A stretch of 63,351 nt of DNA from Nitrospina sp. (GTDB lineage Bacteria; Nitrospinota; Nitrospinia; Nitrospinales; VA-1): the NCBI GenBank assembly GCA_018673915.1, contig JABHBK010000028.1, forward strand, positions 1 through 63,351, given 5' to 3'. The translations under genes and the position numbers were made by a program. This document shows, piece by piece, positions 8,981 through 18,567 of the stretch. Each line of letters starts with the position of its first letter. The first letter of the stretch is position 1. The notes below the pieces were generated by a model. The model worked only from the letters and a program-made list of their open reading frames with translations, was not told the origin of the DNA and did not search any database.

Positions 8981-9496
8981 TTATACCGTTGCCGGCTTGG
9001 CAAACATCCTATAAACGAGGAGGCCAAATAGCGAGACCCCGGCTATAAAAAAAGCTCCCCCCGATGCTTGGGCGATCAGACCAATCGATTCTTTCGCCGC
9101 ACCGGTTGATCCCATTCCCGGAGCCAGGAACCCAGACACCATCCAGAAAACCCCATATCCCAGACTACCCAGTCCACTAAGAAGCGAAATACCTAATTGT
9201 GCGCGGGCCGGAAAACTCAACCAAGCCACCAACAGTGAAAATGCGATACTGATCACTCCCATAGTCTGCGAATGCAAATGAGCTCGTTTCATATAAATCC
9301 ACGATTTTTTAACTACCTTATCAGCCTTTGCCTGGTCGCCACCATAAACAGTGGACAACGCCTCGTTTGCTCCGGATTTCAAGGTGCCTTTGATGCTGTC
9401 TTCACAACAACCGAAAGACAAACCCATGGATCCTCCAAACAAAATGGCGATCATGGCAATCAAAACTCCATACTTGATATGTGTGAATTCGATCAT
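8981..9496 (-). CDS. Four-helix membrane protein of unknown function
   Basis: Not recognised. Four hydrophobic segments are visible at about residues 8-28, 78-95, 98-125 and 140-165. Between helix 1 and helix 2 is a polar, probably periplasmic stretch with adjacent cysteines (GCCEDS, residues 29-33) and a charged helix that ends in MKRAHLHSQTMG. The paired histidines at the membrane face (H73 and H75) could be heme or metal ligands, as in several small cytochrome-like membrane proteins, but this is speculation. Start is supported by GAGGTGGGCTTATG. It heads the minus-strand run through the PfkB kinase. Confidence 0.6.
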   Translation of the reverse strand: MIEFTHIKYGVLIAMIAILFGGSMGLSFGCCEDSIKGTLKSGANEALSTVYGGDQAKADKVVKKSWIYMKRAHLHSQTMGVISIAFSLLVAWLSFPARAQLGISLLSGLGSLGYGVFWMVSGFLAPGMGSTGAAKESIGLIAQASGGAFFIAGVSLFGLLVYRMFAKPATV

Positions 9497-9605
9497 AAGC
9501 CCACCTCAAAATATTTGCTAATTATGTTCACTTTAGTCAGAGTCGCCAATGTAGCAGGATTTGTCAATTGTAAAATTTTTTTTAACAGAGTAGAATTTTC
9601 CTCAG

Positions 9606-11102
9606 ATGAAAATTTTCAGACAAAAAGCCATATTAATTATTGTCCTGCACGCGCTTGGTTCTTATTTAGCAACGCCCCTGCTTGCAAATGCTGAGACCAA
9701 TGAAAAGGGAGTTCCCTTATTCCAAAAGAAGATCAAGAAACTCCTTTCCAATTCATGCTTGAGAAAAAATAATTTTGGGATCAAAATTTACTCGCTGGAT
9801 CGTGGTGAATCCCTTTTTGAATTGCGCGACAAACAGTTATTCATCCCTGCCTCGAACTCAAAAATTCTCACCACCGCCATTGCCCTTGAAACCCTTGGCC
9901 CCAATTACCGCTTCCCCACACGCCTCTTCACAGATGGCACCCTGAAAGGTGATGTATTAGAAGGCAATCTTTATATCAAGGGTTATGGAGACCCCAAGTT
10001 TGTCACAGAACAAATGTGGCTACTGGTCAACGAACTGAAAAATCTTCCACTTAAAAAAATCACCGGAAACATTATCGGAGATGACTCTTTTTTCGATAAC
10101 CAAAAAAGAGTAAAGACCTGGATTAAGAATCCCGGTGCACAGGCCTATGAGGCACCACTGGGAGCATTGTCTTTCAACTTCAATACCGTTCAAGCCTATG
10201 TGAGCCCCGGACACAAAGCAGGAAGCAAACCGAAAATTGTTATCGAGCCGGATACCGAATACATCACCCTTGATAATCAGGCCAGGACCCTTAAGCCCGG
10301 AACTCGAAACAGGCTGATTGTCAATCGGGTAGACCAGAAGGGGTTTGATGAGATTGCGGTCTCAGGAGGAATCCGACTGAACCATCCTCGCGCGCAATAT
10401 TTTTTAAATATTACCGATCCCACTCAGTACACTTTGAGTGTGTTAAAAAAATATTTGGGACATGTGGATATCCAGTTCCGCGGAAAAGTTGAAAAGGGTA
10501 GAGTTCCTGAAGCTGCAACTAAAATATTAACTCACGAATCTGAACCTCTTTCGCTCGCACTCAAAGGCCTCAATAAATTTAGTAATAATTTTGTGGCGGA
10601 GCAGATTATAAAAACCATTGGTGCGGAGAAATTTGGCCCGCCCGGCACCACCCTAAAGGGCCTTAAAGCCCTCGAAGAATACCTGATGGAACTGGGATAC
10701 CGTCCAGATCAATATAAAGTTCTGGATGGTTCCGGATTATCCCGGCAAAACCGGTTGTCCCCGCAAATAATTGTTGATGTCCTTCGCCATGTCAAAAACG
10801 ACTTGGGGGTTTATCCAGAATTTGTCTCCGCCCTCGGGGTGATGGGTGTGGATGGAAATGTGAAAAACAGAATGCGGGGCATGGAAGGTTCAGGTCGGGC
10901 CCGGGTCAAAACTGGAACCCTGAATTTTGTCAGTGCCCTTTCCGGTTATTTTCAATCCAAAGATGGGGAATCTTTTGCTTTTTCGATTTTGATGAATGGC
11001 CTGAAATGCTCTAACAGCAGGGTCAAAAGACTGCAAGACCAGATCATTAGGGAAGGATTAAACTTTCAACGCATTCCTACAGGAAGTATCATTTCCGAAT
11101 AA
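9606..11102 (+). CDS. dacB: D-alanyl-D-alanine carboxypeptidase/endopeptidase (PBP4)
   Basis: Class C low-molecular-weight penicillin-binding protein (peptidase S13), 498 residues. A signal peptide covers about residues 1-29 (cleavage near LLANAE). The active-site SxxK motif is SNSK at residues 83-86 in IPASNSKILTTA; the second motif region is DGSGLSRQN; the KTG triad is RVKTGTL near residue 438. The large insert between the first two motifs (roughly residues 110-320) is typical of PBP4. It acts in the periplasm, trimming terminal D-Ala and cleaving D-Ala-meso-DAP cross-links. The start used is the ATG at 9606. The gene is transcribed alone and converges on a minus-strand gene. Confidence 0.93.
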   Translation: MKIFRQKAILIIVLHALGSYLATPLLANAETNEKGVPLFQKKIKKLLSNSCLRKNNFGIKIYSLDRGESLFELRDKQLFIPASNSKILTTAIALETLGPNYRFPTRLFTDGTLKGDVLEGNLYIKGYGDPKFVTEQMWLLVNELKNLPLKKITGNIIGDDSFFDNQKRVKTWIKNPGAQAYEAPLGALSFNFNTVQAYVSPGHKAGSKPKIVIEPDTEYITLDNQARTLKPGTRNRLIVNRVDQKGFDEIAVSGGIRLNHPRAQYFLNITDPTQYTLSVLKKYLGHVDIQFRGKVEKGRVPEAATKILTHESEPLSLALKGLNKFSNNFVAEQIIKTIGAEKFGPPGTTLKGLKALEEYLMELGYRPDQYKVLDGSGLSRQNRLSPQIIVDVLRHVKNDLGVYPEFVSALGVMGVDGNVKNRMRGMEGSGRARVKTGTLNFVSALSGYFQSKDGESFAFSILMNGLKCSNSRVKRLQDQIIREGLNFQRIPTGSIISE

Positions 11103-11145
11103 CGGAGAAACTTACTAGCTTCTTGGAATTCGGCCTGACCCTTTA

Positions 11146-11901
11146 CTATCCGCCAAAAACCTTCCGGTTTTCTTTGCGGTCTTCATCCAGAATTTTTTTC
11201 CAATCTCTTTTCACATGAGGAGCGGCAAGAAAATCCTCATAAATGGATTTCGCCAATTCCATCCGATCTATACCTTCTGGTGCAACCTGAATATCCAACT
11301 GCGCCAGGGCCATATCAAAATCCCGATCCAGCAAGGAAGCAGAATCCATATCGCATTCTTTCAGTGCCTGGCGAACAATCGCAGGCTCTTGACCAAATCG
11401 CCTAGCTACCTCATTGAGATTGGAAGGCTTGTATTCCTTTTTAGGACCAATTCCTAAATGATAAGCACAGAACAAATTAAAGGGGTCCAGATTCCCGGTT
11501 AAAGGCTTTTCAGTGGCAGGTGAGCTCTTCACCGGTGTATCAGCTGTATGTCGCGATGGCGGTCTTCCATTGCCCCGGCTTGACCTTTCCTGATGGGGAG
11601 CTTTTTCCCCACCCTGACTATTTGAGCCATTACTATTGTTCCGTTTTTGGCGGTAAGGGTTTTTGGAATTTTGAGGTTTGCGACTATTAGTAGTTCCACC
11701 CGGCTTGCTTTTACTGGCTATCGAAATGTGAGAAGTCAATGCCTGGGAAGAAGATGCGCTGGATGATACCCACGGGTGGATTCCACCTTTCCTCGGTCCT
11801 GAACTTGGATTTTGTTTTTTACCGGATGATGGGGTTCCCTGACGGTTTTGGGGCTTCCGCGGGTTGTTCCCGTTCTTCCGGAAAGAGCCTGGTCTCTTCA
11901 A
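11146..11901 (-). CDS. Basic, low-complexity protein with conserved C-terminal domain
   Basis: Not recognised. The first 130 residues are rich in Ser, Gly, Asn, Arg, Lys and Gln (SGKKQNPSSGPRKGG, QKRNNSNGSNSQGG) and are predicted to be disordered and strongly positive, like many RNA- or DNA-binding tails. From about residue 140 the sequence becomes compact and probably helical: FNLFCAYHLGIGP, then a helix-turn-helix-like LNEVARRFGQEPAIVRQALKEC, and a C-terminal helix ending KENRKVFGG. It has no signal peptide. The likely start is a TTG at 11901 preceded by GGAATAACGTT. A nucleic-acid-binding role is plausible but unproven. It lies downstream of the pepF gene. Confidence 0.55.
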   Translation of the reverse strand: MKRPGSFRKNGNNPRKPQNRQGTPSSGKKQNPSSGPRKGGIHPWVSSSASSSQALTSHISIASKSKPGGTTNSRKPQNSKNPYRQKRNNSNGSNSQGGEKAPHQERSSRGNGRPPSRHTADTPVKSSPATEKPLTGNLDPFNLFCAYHLGIGPKKEYKPSNLNEVARRFGQEPAIVRQALKECDMDSASLLDRDFDMALAQLDIQVAPEGIDRMELAKSIYEDFLAAPHVKRDWKKILDEDRKENRKVFGG

Positions 11902-11981
11902 AACGTTATTCCTTTAAAAATGGTGTGAAGTATCATGATTGTTATCGTCCTCTTTGTTTTTAGGTAATGTTTATTATTTTT

Positions 11982-13796
11982 TTAGTGGTTTGATGTCAAA
12001 TGTTCAAGCTCATCCACCAATGCGGAAAATTTTGCCAATGCAGTTCGAACCGGTTCGGGGGAAAGCATATCGACCCCAGCAGATTTCAAAAGGTCTATAG
12101 GATACTTAGAACCTCCTGATTTTAAAAAACCCAGGTAATCGTCCAACTCTGACCCTTTACCGGAAGTAACCCGGTCAGCCAGTGCATAAGCGGCAGAAAT
12201 TCCCGTGGCATATTTATAAACATAGAAACTGAAATAAAAATGCGGGATTCGAAAACATTCCAAAGGCAGGCAATCATCCAGGACCACTTCGGGTCCAAAA
12301 TAACGTTTAAGAAGACCACTATAAATCTGCTTGAAAGATTCCAGCGTCAATGGCTCATTACCTTCAGCCGCCTTATACACCTGATATTCGAATTCTGCAA
12401 ACATCGTTTGTCGATATAACGTACCTCGGAAATTATCGATCTCCCTGCAAATAAGATAAATTCGCATGTCGGGATCAATGTCCTGACTCAGAAAATGCCG
12501 GGTTAAAAGAGCTTCATTAAAAGTGGATGCCACCTCTGCCACAAAGATTGTGTAGTCAGAATACAGATAGGGCTGGTTTTTCCTGGAATAAAACGAATGC
12601 ATTGAATGCCCCGCTTCATGAGCCAAAGTATATACGCTATTTATATTATCTTCCCGATAGTTCATGAGAATGAAAGGATTCGAATCGTAACATCCTGACG
12701 AATAAGCTCCGCTGCGTTTGCCCTTATTTTCATACCGGTCCGTCCAACGGTCTACCGATAACCCTTGGGTCACCTGCTCAACATACTCGTCGCCCAAAGG
12801 TTTCAAAGCTGTTTGGATTTCTTTCACTGCCTGATCAAAGGACATATGCCACTTAATGCCCTCCACCAACGGGACACTGCAATCATATATATGCAATTCA
12901 TCCAGTTTTAACAGACGTTTTCTCAAACCAAAATATTTATAGAGCGGGTCCAGGTTTTGATGCACCGATTCGATCAGGTTGTCATAAACGGCGACCGGAA
13001 TATTTTCCGAAAACAAAGACTTGGCTCGGTAACTGGGAAAGTTTTTAGCCCTTGAGTAAAACAAGTCCTTTTTAATGCTACCGGAAAGCAAAGTTGAGTA
13101 GGTATATTGATGCGATTCGTAAGCTTTGTAGTAGGTATGAAAAGCATCCTGCCTGATTCGACGGTCATAATGCTGTAAAAGGCTTTGAAAGTTCCCGTGA
13201 GTGAGAGAAACCGTTTCACCGTCTTCGCCTTCAATCGTTCCCAGTTGCAGGTCAGCATTATCGAGCATATCGAACGCATCGCGCATGGTTCGTCCCATCT
13301 CCCCCGAAGCCGCTAGAAGCGCCTCTTCCTTTTCAGAGAGGGTATGCTCCCGGTAACGCAAAATCTGTTCAAGATGATACTGGTAAAATTCCAAGTCCTT
13401 TTCAGCCAAAAACCCATTCATCAAGTCTTCTGGAATGGACATAATTTCTGACCGGATAAAACTAGAGGCCTTGCTCGCTTCATTAACCAGCATCATTACT
13501 TTCTCAAAATTTTCCTGATACAGGTTGTTTGTTTTATCCTCATCATTTTTGAGATGCGCAAAGGTGTAAAGTTTTTCCAACTGGCGGGAAAAGTTCATGT
13601 CAAACTCCAAACATGCCTTGAGTTTGAGCGCAGACTCCGCCAACGTGCCGATAAAGGAAGCGTATTTTTTTATCTCCGCTTCCAGTTCGGCCAACTCTAT
13701 CTTCCAGTCAGCAGGGGATGAATACATCCCTGACAAATCCCATTGGGATTCAACAGAAACTTCATCTCGCGTCGGGTTTTCTGTTCTGGCATCCAT
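11982..13796 (-). CDS. pepF: Oligoendopeptidase F (M3 metallopeptidase)
   Basis: M3B-family zinc oligopeptidase, 604 residues and full length for PepF. The zinc-binding motif HEAGH is at residues 393-397 (H393, E394, H397), with the third ligand expected in the downstream EVASTFNEALL segment. The N-terminal helical region and LSEKEEALLAASG block are typical of PepF. The enzyme hydrolyses peptides of about 7-17 residues in the cytoplasm, in protein or signal-peptide turnover. There is no signal peptide. The start ATG lies 51 bases after the ValS stop, with a 7-bp hairpin (GGGAAAC/GTTTCCC) in between, so the two may be co-transcribed. Confidence 0.92.
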   Translation of the reverse strand: MDARTENPTRDEVSVESQWDLSGMYSSPADWKIELAELEAEIKKYASFIGTLAESALKLKACLEFDMNFSRQLEKLYTFAHLKNDEDKTNNLYQENFEKVMMLVNEASKASSFIRSEIMSIPEDLMNGFLAEKDLEFYQYHLEQILRYREHTLSEKEEALLAASGEMGRTMRDAFDMLDNADLQLGTIEGEDGETVSLTHGNFQSLLQHYDRRIRQDAFHTYYKAYESHQYTYSTLLSGSIKKDLFYSRAKNFPSYRAKSLFSENIPVAVYDNLIESVHQNLDPLYKYFGLRKRLLKLDELHIYDCSVPLVEGIKWHMSFDQAVKEIQTALKPLGDEYVEQVTQGLSVDRWTDRYENKGKRSGAYSSGCYDSNPFILMNYREDNINSVYTLAHEAGHSMHSFYSRKNQPYLYSDYTIFVAEVASTFNEALLTRHFLSQDIDPDMRIYLICREIDNFRGTLYRQTMFAEFEYQVYKAAEGNEPLTLESFKQIYSGLLKRYFGPEVVLDDCLPLECFRIPHFYFSFYVYKYATGISAAYALADRVTSGKGSELDDYLGFLKSGGSKYPIDLLKSAGVDMLSPEPVRTALAKFSALVDELEHLTSNH

Positions 13797-13810
13797 ATGT
13801 CAGGATGAGT

Positions 13811-13828
13811 TGGGAAACATGGTTTCCC
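13811..13828 (-). other. Intergenic hairpin between valS and pepF
   Basis: GGGAAAC and GTTTCCC are separated by a 3-base spacer. It lies between co-directional valS and pepF and lacks a following U-run, so it looks like a processing or stabilising element more than a terminator. Confidence 0.3.
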
Positions 13829-13847
13829 CATAGATGATTAACATTCT

Positions 13848-16499
13848 TTACCGCATTGCCTGCTCTATCGTTTTTAAATGAATTTCAAGTTTGGCCTGTT
13901 TTTCAGAAAGGATAGTTTTCCTTTTCTCATCTTTTTCGATGACTTCGGCAGGCGCCTTTTCTACAAAATTCGGGTTGGAGAGTTTCTTATTTAAAAATAT
14001 GAGGTCTTTTTCAATTTTTTTCAACTCTTTTTCTATACGATTCTTTTCTTCATCAAAATCCATCATACCTTCAAGCGGAATAATCAGGTCCATTTCACTC
14101 AAAACCGAAGATGCTGAGACCTTGGTTTTTTCAATATCCGGGCCTATAGTGATTTGATCCACTCGGGCCAATTCACGAATCAGATGGGCATGTTTCTTAA
14201 GAATTGCTTCCAGATCTGCATGGCGGGTTTTGACTAACGCGTTTAATTTCAATCCTGGATTCAGATTCATTTCTCCACGGATATTGCGTACACCGGTAAT
14301 GACCTCCATCACTTTTCCCATGTCAGCCTCTACCTTACTATCGTTTCCGTCTTCCTTAAATTCGGGGAAAGGGCTGACCATGATGCTGTCTCCCTCTTTC
14401 GGCAATTTCTGCCATATTTCTTCCGTGATAAAGGGCATAAACGGATGCAGGAGTTTCAGAGACGCCTCCAGCACATGTAGGAGAACATTCTGCGCCGTAT
14501 TTTTTTCAGGACCCTCAGTCACCAAACGCGATTTTGCAAACTCGATGTACCAGTCACAATATTCATTCCAGATAAATTTATAAACGGTAAGAGCCGCATC
14601 GTTGAATCTGAAATTTTCCAGAGCCTGATTGACATCCTGCGTAGTCGCATTCAGCCGGCTCAATATCCACTGATCAGCAATGGATCTCTGAGCTTGTTCA
14701 TTTAGTTGGCAGGTTCCTTCATAACCCTCCAGATTCATAAACACAAATCGGGAAGCGTTCCAGAGTTTGTTGCAAAAATTCCGGTAGCCTTCAATGCGAT
14801 CTTCATCCAGCTTAATATCTCTACCCTGGGCGGCAAAAGCTGCCAGAGTAAACCGTAACGAATCGGTTCCGTATTGTTCCATGACTTCCAGCGGGTCAAT
14901 CACGTTCCCTTTCGTTTTGCTCATTTTCTGCCCCTCCGCGTCACGAATCAGAGCATGGATATAAACATGGCGAAAAGGAACATCATCCATGAATTTGATT
15001 CCCATCATGATCATGCGCGCCACCCAAAAAAACAGGATGTCAAAGCCGGTACAAAGAACCGAGGTAGGATAAAACTTTTTCAAGGTTTCCGTTTTATCCG
15101 GCCAGCCTAATGTAGAAAACGGCCAGAGCGCAGAACTGAACCAGGTATCCAACACATCTGTTTCCTGCTCTAAATCTACTGAAGAACAGGCAGAACAATT
15201 TTTAGGCGTTTCTCTAGCAACCATAACTTCGTCACAAGCTTTGCAAGTCCATGCAGGAATTTGGTGCCCCCACCAGATTTGCCGCGAAATACACCAGTCA
15301 CGAATATTTTCCATCCATTCAAAATATGTATTTTCCCAGAACTTTGGAACAATTTTTATAGAACCATTTCTTACCGCTTCCATTGCGGGTTCCGCCAAAG
15401 GCTTGGCTTTTACAAACCATTGCTTGGACAAATAGGGCTCCACCACTGTTCTGCATCGATAACAATGGCCTACAGAATGGCTGATGTCTTCTATTTTCAG
15501 CATGACCCCGGCATCTTTTAAATCCTCTACCAATTTCTTGCGGCATTCAAAGCGATCCATTCCTTCATAAGCCTGTCCAGCCTCGGCATTCATGGCACCA
15601 TTGGGATCCATCACGTTCACAGAAGAAAGATTATGCCGCCGCCCGAGTTCAAAATCGTTGGGGTCATGAGCAGGAGTCACCTTAAGGGCTCCTGTGCCAA
15701 AGGAAACATCTACATACCCGTCTTCAATGAGTGGAATCTCTCTGTTGACCAAGGGCAGGATCAATGTCTTTCCCTTGAACTGTGTATAACGTTCATCCTC
15801 CGGGTTAACCGCTACTGCAGTATCCCCCAACATGGTCTCTGGTCGGGTGGTGGCAATCGTGAGAAAACCATTCCCCTCTTTAAAAGAATATTTCAAGTGA
15901 TAAAGGTGGCCTGGCTTGTCCTGATGTTCCACTTCCAGATCAGAAAGCGCTGTATGACAACGCGGACACCAGTTGATGATATAGTCGCCCTTATAAATCA
16001 GCCCTTCTTCATAAAGCGTGACAAAAACCTCTCGAACCGCCCGGGAACATCCCTCATCCATGGTGAAGCGATCCCGTTGCCAATCCAGTGAACTTCCTAA
16101 TTTCTTTAATTGCTCGTTGATGGTTCCGCCAGATTCGTCACGCCACTTCCATACTCGTTCCACAAAGGCATCACGACCCAGCTCCTGCCGGTTTGTTCCT
16201 TCTGCATGCAATTGGCGCTCAACCACATTCTGGGTAGCGATTCCAGCATGGTCTGTACCGGGTTGCCACAAGGCGTTGAACCCTTGCATACGTTTCCAGC
16301 GAGTCAGGATGTCTTGCAGGGTATTGTTGAAGGCATGGCCTATATGTAAACGTCCCGTAATATTGGGCGGAGGTATGACAATAGTAAAAGGCGGCTTGTC
16401 TAAGGATTCATCAGCATGAAAATAATTTTTTTCCTGCCAGAATTGTCCCCATCGTTTTTCAACTTCTTCCGGTTCATAATGCTTGTCCAATTGAATCAT
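13848..16499 (-). CDS. valS: Valyl-tRNA synthetase
   Basis: Class Ia aminoacyl-tRNA synthetase charging tRNA-Val with valine, 883 residues. Signature 1 is HIGH at residues 52-55 (GRLHIGHAFNN); signature 2 is KMSKT (GQKMSKTKGNVIDP). The editing-domain sequences TTRPETMLGDTAV and THPAHDPNDF-like (VTPAHDPNDFE) are present, and zinc-binding-like CPRCHTALSD and CKACDE/CSACSS clusters are visible. The anticodon-binding domain and the C-terminal coiled coil specific to ValS (about residues 815-883) complete the protein. No clear Shine-Dalgarno sequence precedes the ATG. Confidence 0.97.
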   Translation of the reverse strand: MIQLDKHYEPEEVEKRWGQFWQEKNYFHADESLDKPPFTIVIPPPNITGRLHIGHAFNNTLQDILTRWKRMQGFNALWQPGTDHAGIATQNVVERQLHAEGTNRQELGRDAFVERVWKWRDESGGTINEQLKKLGSSLDWQRDRFTMDEGCSRAVREVFVTLYEEGLIYKGDYIINWCPRCHTALSDLEVEHQDKPGHLYHLKYSFKEGNGFLTIATTRPETMLGDTAVAVNPEDERYTQFKGKTLILPLVNREIPLIEDGYVDVSFGTGALKVTPAHDPNDFELGRRHNLSSVNVMDPNGAMNAEAGQAYEGMDRFECRKKLVEDLKDAGVMLKIEDISHSVGHCYRCRTVVEPYLSKQWFVKAKPLAEPAMEAVRNGSIKIVPKFWENTYFEWMENIRDWCISRQIWWGHQIPAWTCKACDEVMVARETPKNCSACSSVDLEQETDVLDTWFSSALWPFSTLGWPDKTETLKKFYPTSVLCTGFDILFFWVARMIMMGIKFMDDVPFRHVYIHALIRDAEGQKMSKTKGNVIDPLEVMEQYGTDSLRFTLAAFAAQGRDIKLDEDRIEGYRNFCNKLWNASRFVFMNLEGYEGTCQLNEQAQRSIADQWILSRLNATTQDVNQALENFRFNDAALTVYKFIWNEYCDWYIEFAKSRLVTEGPEKNTAQNVLLHVLEASLKLLHPFMPFITEEIWQKLPKEGDSIMVSPFPEFKEDGNDSKVEADMGKVMEVITGVRNIRGEMNLNPGLKLNALVKTRHADLEAILKKHAHLIRELARVDQITIGPDIEKTKVSASSVLSEMDLIIPLEGMMDFDEEKNRIEKELKKIEKDLIFLNKKLSNPNFVEKAPAEVIEKDEKRKTILSEKQAKLEIHLKTIEQAMR

Positions 16500-16719
16500 T
16501 CGATGACGCTATTTTCTTAAAGGCAAAAATAAAAAATACTCTCCTTGTCCGCTTTGCCGAAACACGCAAGGGGAGCTTTTGACATTGATCTTTAATGTGC
16601 TTTAAAATTATTTGCGTTCTTCTTAAGCCTTCATGCCCTGAAGGAGGCAGGGGGATTTTCTTTTTCTGCCCACGCGGTATTACTTCATAAGCATTCATAC
16701 CCCGAGCAAATGGGCTCTG

Positions 16720-18228
16720 TTAAAGCATATCCTGCTTTTTAATCTTTTCTATTTCCTCACGAATCGCTTTACGAGCAATTTCCGGTGTGATCTCTCTCAC
16801 CACTTCACGAACAGTTTTTAAAATTGCATCTGACAATCCGGAAATCTCTTTTTCAAGAGAAGAACCCAATGACCTGTCCAGCAACCGCTTAACCTCATCA
16901 GCAATCGCCTGGGTAAATGGATCCGCTTCATAACTCCAATTCTCTGAACGCAAATTTTGTTGCAGGGAGTTCATTTCCCGATCCAGACCCTGATCGGAAA
17001 ACTCGGAAATTTGATCCAGGTTTTCTTTTATATCTTCTGGGGTTGCAGGGCGTTTGCCTACCTCTGTAAAGGTACCAGGCGTAATACACTCCAACAGGTC
17101 TTCCGGCTCTGGAACAATGCCTCCCAGCGATGACAATTCAGTAGAATGCTCCATTTCCTTTTGACGAGCAGGACCTCCACCCGTAACAATCTCTTTAAAG
17201 GTAGAGTCCAATTCATCCAAATTATCCAATTTATGCTGGCGAACTTCGGCAAAAATCTCCGGCTCCTCAGCGTAATTCAAAACTTCTTCAGCCACTGTCA
17301 ATTCTTCCGAATCAGGTTCTTCTTCCTTAAATTGAAAAGAAAAATCCTCTTCATCCTCTAGACGTTCTTTGGAACCCGCCTCTTCTTCAAAAGAAAAGTT
17401 TTCTTCCTCAGGTGATTCAGAAGATTGAACAGACTCCTTGAGATCTTCCACGCCACGGATCATTTGATCCATAATGTCATCATCAGTATCTGCCAGTATT
17501 TCTTCAGCCTCAGGAACTGTGGGTTCTTCTACAAGATCAGGAGGTTCGGGCGAATCCTCCTCCAATGATTCCTCAGGCTCGGGGGGTTCTATGGGATTTA
17601 TATTTGCCATGAGTTCCATAGACTCTTCATCCGTCATCTCGGTAATTTCACCTTCTCCCGAGAGCGGTTGTTCGATATCTTCCTCTGAATCCTCCTCTGA
17701 ATCCTCCTCTTCCGAACTGGAAAACTCTCCTCCATCTGTAGAAAGTTTTTCGACCGATTCCAATAACTCTTCCAGACTGGGCTCCGAATCATCGAGGTCG
17801 CTTGTGGCTTCAGAGGCCGACTCAGACTTGGAGGGCTCAATGGGGGCAGTCTTTGCATTGGATCCTTCTAACAATGCTTTAACCATGGTGACAATATCAT
17901 CCGACTTGAATGGTTTCGAAATATGGTTGTCGGCACCACAACTTTGGAAATGTTTCTCATCAAAATCTTCAAAGTCGCTGGCAAGGAGAAGAACTTTTAT
18001 TGCGCTCGTTGCCGGAGATCCCTTGATTTTCTCGCTCAACTCAAAGCCATTCAGACCGGGCATATCTACATCTGCCAAAACTATATCAGGGTTAAACTCC
18101 TGAATCCGGTCAAAGGCTTCCTGACCATCTCCGATTCCTTCAACCTCCACATCCTCCGTTTCAAAGGCCATGGAAACAATTTTTTGGATGGTGATGCTAT
18201 CGTCAGCAACCAGAAGTCTAGATGTCAT
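16720..18228 (-). CDS. Response-regulator receiver protein with long acidic tail
   Basis: Residues 1-120 form a complete REC domain: acidic pocket D9/D10, phosphoacceptor D53 (LADVDMPGLNGFE) and the conserved lysine in HISKPFK. Residues about 130-420 are an extremely acidic, Glu/Ser/Asp/Pro-rich linker (for example EEEDSEEDSEEDIEQ), encoded partly by a 12-bp tandem DNA repeat near 17684-17715. The last 80 residues form an amphipathic helix region (FTQAIADEVKRLLDRSLG to the C-terminal EIEKIKKQDML). There is no DNA-binding or enzyme output domain. Related REC proteins with disordered tails act as scaffolds or localisation factors in gliding, pilus or chemosensory systems; the partner here is unknown. 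It is divergent from the PHP/SH3 gene. Confidence 0.8.
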   Translation of the reverse strand: MTSRLLVADDSITIQKIVSMAFETEDVEVEGIGDGQEAFDRIQEFNPDIVLADVDMPGLNGFELSEKIKGSPATSAIKVLLLASDFEDFDEKHFQSCGADNHISKPFKSDDIVTMVKALLEGSNAKTAPIEPSKSESASEATSDLDDSEPSLEELLESVEKLSTDGGEFSSSEEEDSEEDSEEDIEQPLSGEGEITEMTDEESMELMANINPIEPPEPEESLEEDSPEPPDLVEEPTVPEAEEILADTDDDIMDQMIRGVEDLKESVQSSESPEEENFSFEEEAGSKERLEDEEDFSFQFKEEEPDSEELTVAEEVLNYAEEPEIFAEVRQHKLDNLDELDSTFKEIVTGGGPARQKEMEHSTELSSLGGIVPEPEDLLECITPGTFTEVGKRPATPEDIKENLDQISEFSDQGLDREMNSLQQNLRSENWSYEADPFTQAIADEVKRLLDRSLGSSLEKEISGLSDAILKTVREVVREITPEIARKAIREEIEKIKKQDML

Positions 18229-18567
18229 GAAACTAAACCCTTAGGGATTTTGAAAAGAACTACAAAGACAGGCTCACTCCCGTGAGAGGGAACTAACAAG
18301 AGCTGTTTGAGCCAAGATGACCTTTTACTAACCAAAAAAAGCTATTTCTCATTGAGTCCAGCGTCACGCTGGGGCCTTGTGGGAGAAAACCATTCAAACT
18401 CAACCAGTTAAGTATAACATAAAATATATAGTCGCAAAAATATTTAGCCTTTAAACCTCATTTTAGCTCTAATATCTACGATAAGATTTAGATAGAGTGT
18501 ATCGAGACTCTATGTTTTAATGTACTGATAACATTTTAAGGATCAGATAGTTGGAGGTTTTCAAACT
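18229..18567. promoter_or_regulatory. Divergent intergenic region with 15-bp palindrome
   Basis: This 339-base region separates the divergent REC protein and PHP/SH3 genes and must hold both promoters. The clearest signal is a perfect 15-bp palindrome (CCAGCGT, central C, ACGCTGG) at 18358-18372, a good candidate for a dimeric regulator's operator. The flanking part nearer the plus-strand gene is AT-rich. The PHP gene uses a TTG start at 18568 preceded by TTGGAGG. No clean sigma-70 boxes were assigned. Confidence 0.5.
18358..18372. repeat. Perfect 15-bp palindrome, possible operator
   Basis: CCAGCGT C ACGCTGG is fully symmetric around the central C. In RNA it could only form a 5-bp stem with a 5-base loop and no U-run follows, so DNA binding by a dimeric regulator is more likely than termination. 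It is about 130 bases from the REC gene start and about 196 bases from the PHP gene start. Confidence 0.5.

Noticed and set aside
16474..16698. 74-codon minus-strand open frame between the REC protein and valS
   Set aside because: It overlaps the valS start, has basic, low-complexity composition (for example KKIPLPPSGHEG), no ribosome binding site and no recognisable domain. It looks like intergenic sequence read through.
17474..18103. Long plus-strand Ser-rich open frame opposite the acidic linker of the REC protein
   Set aside because: Its composition is the antisense image of the Glu-rich linker (Glu codons read as Ser or Leu). This explains the open frame without a gene.
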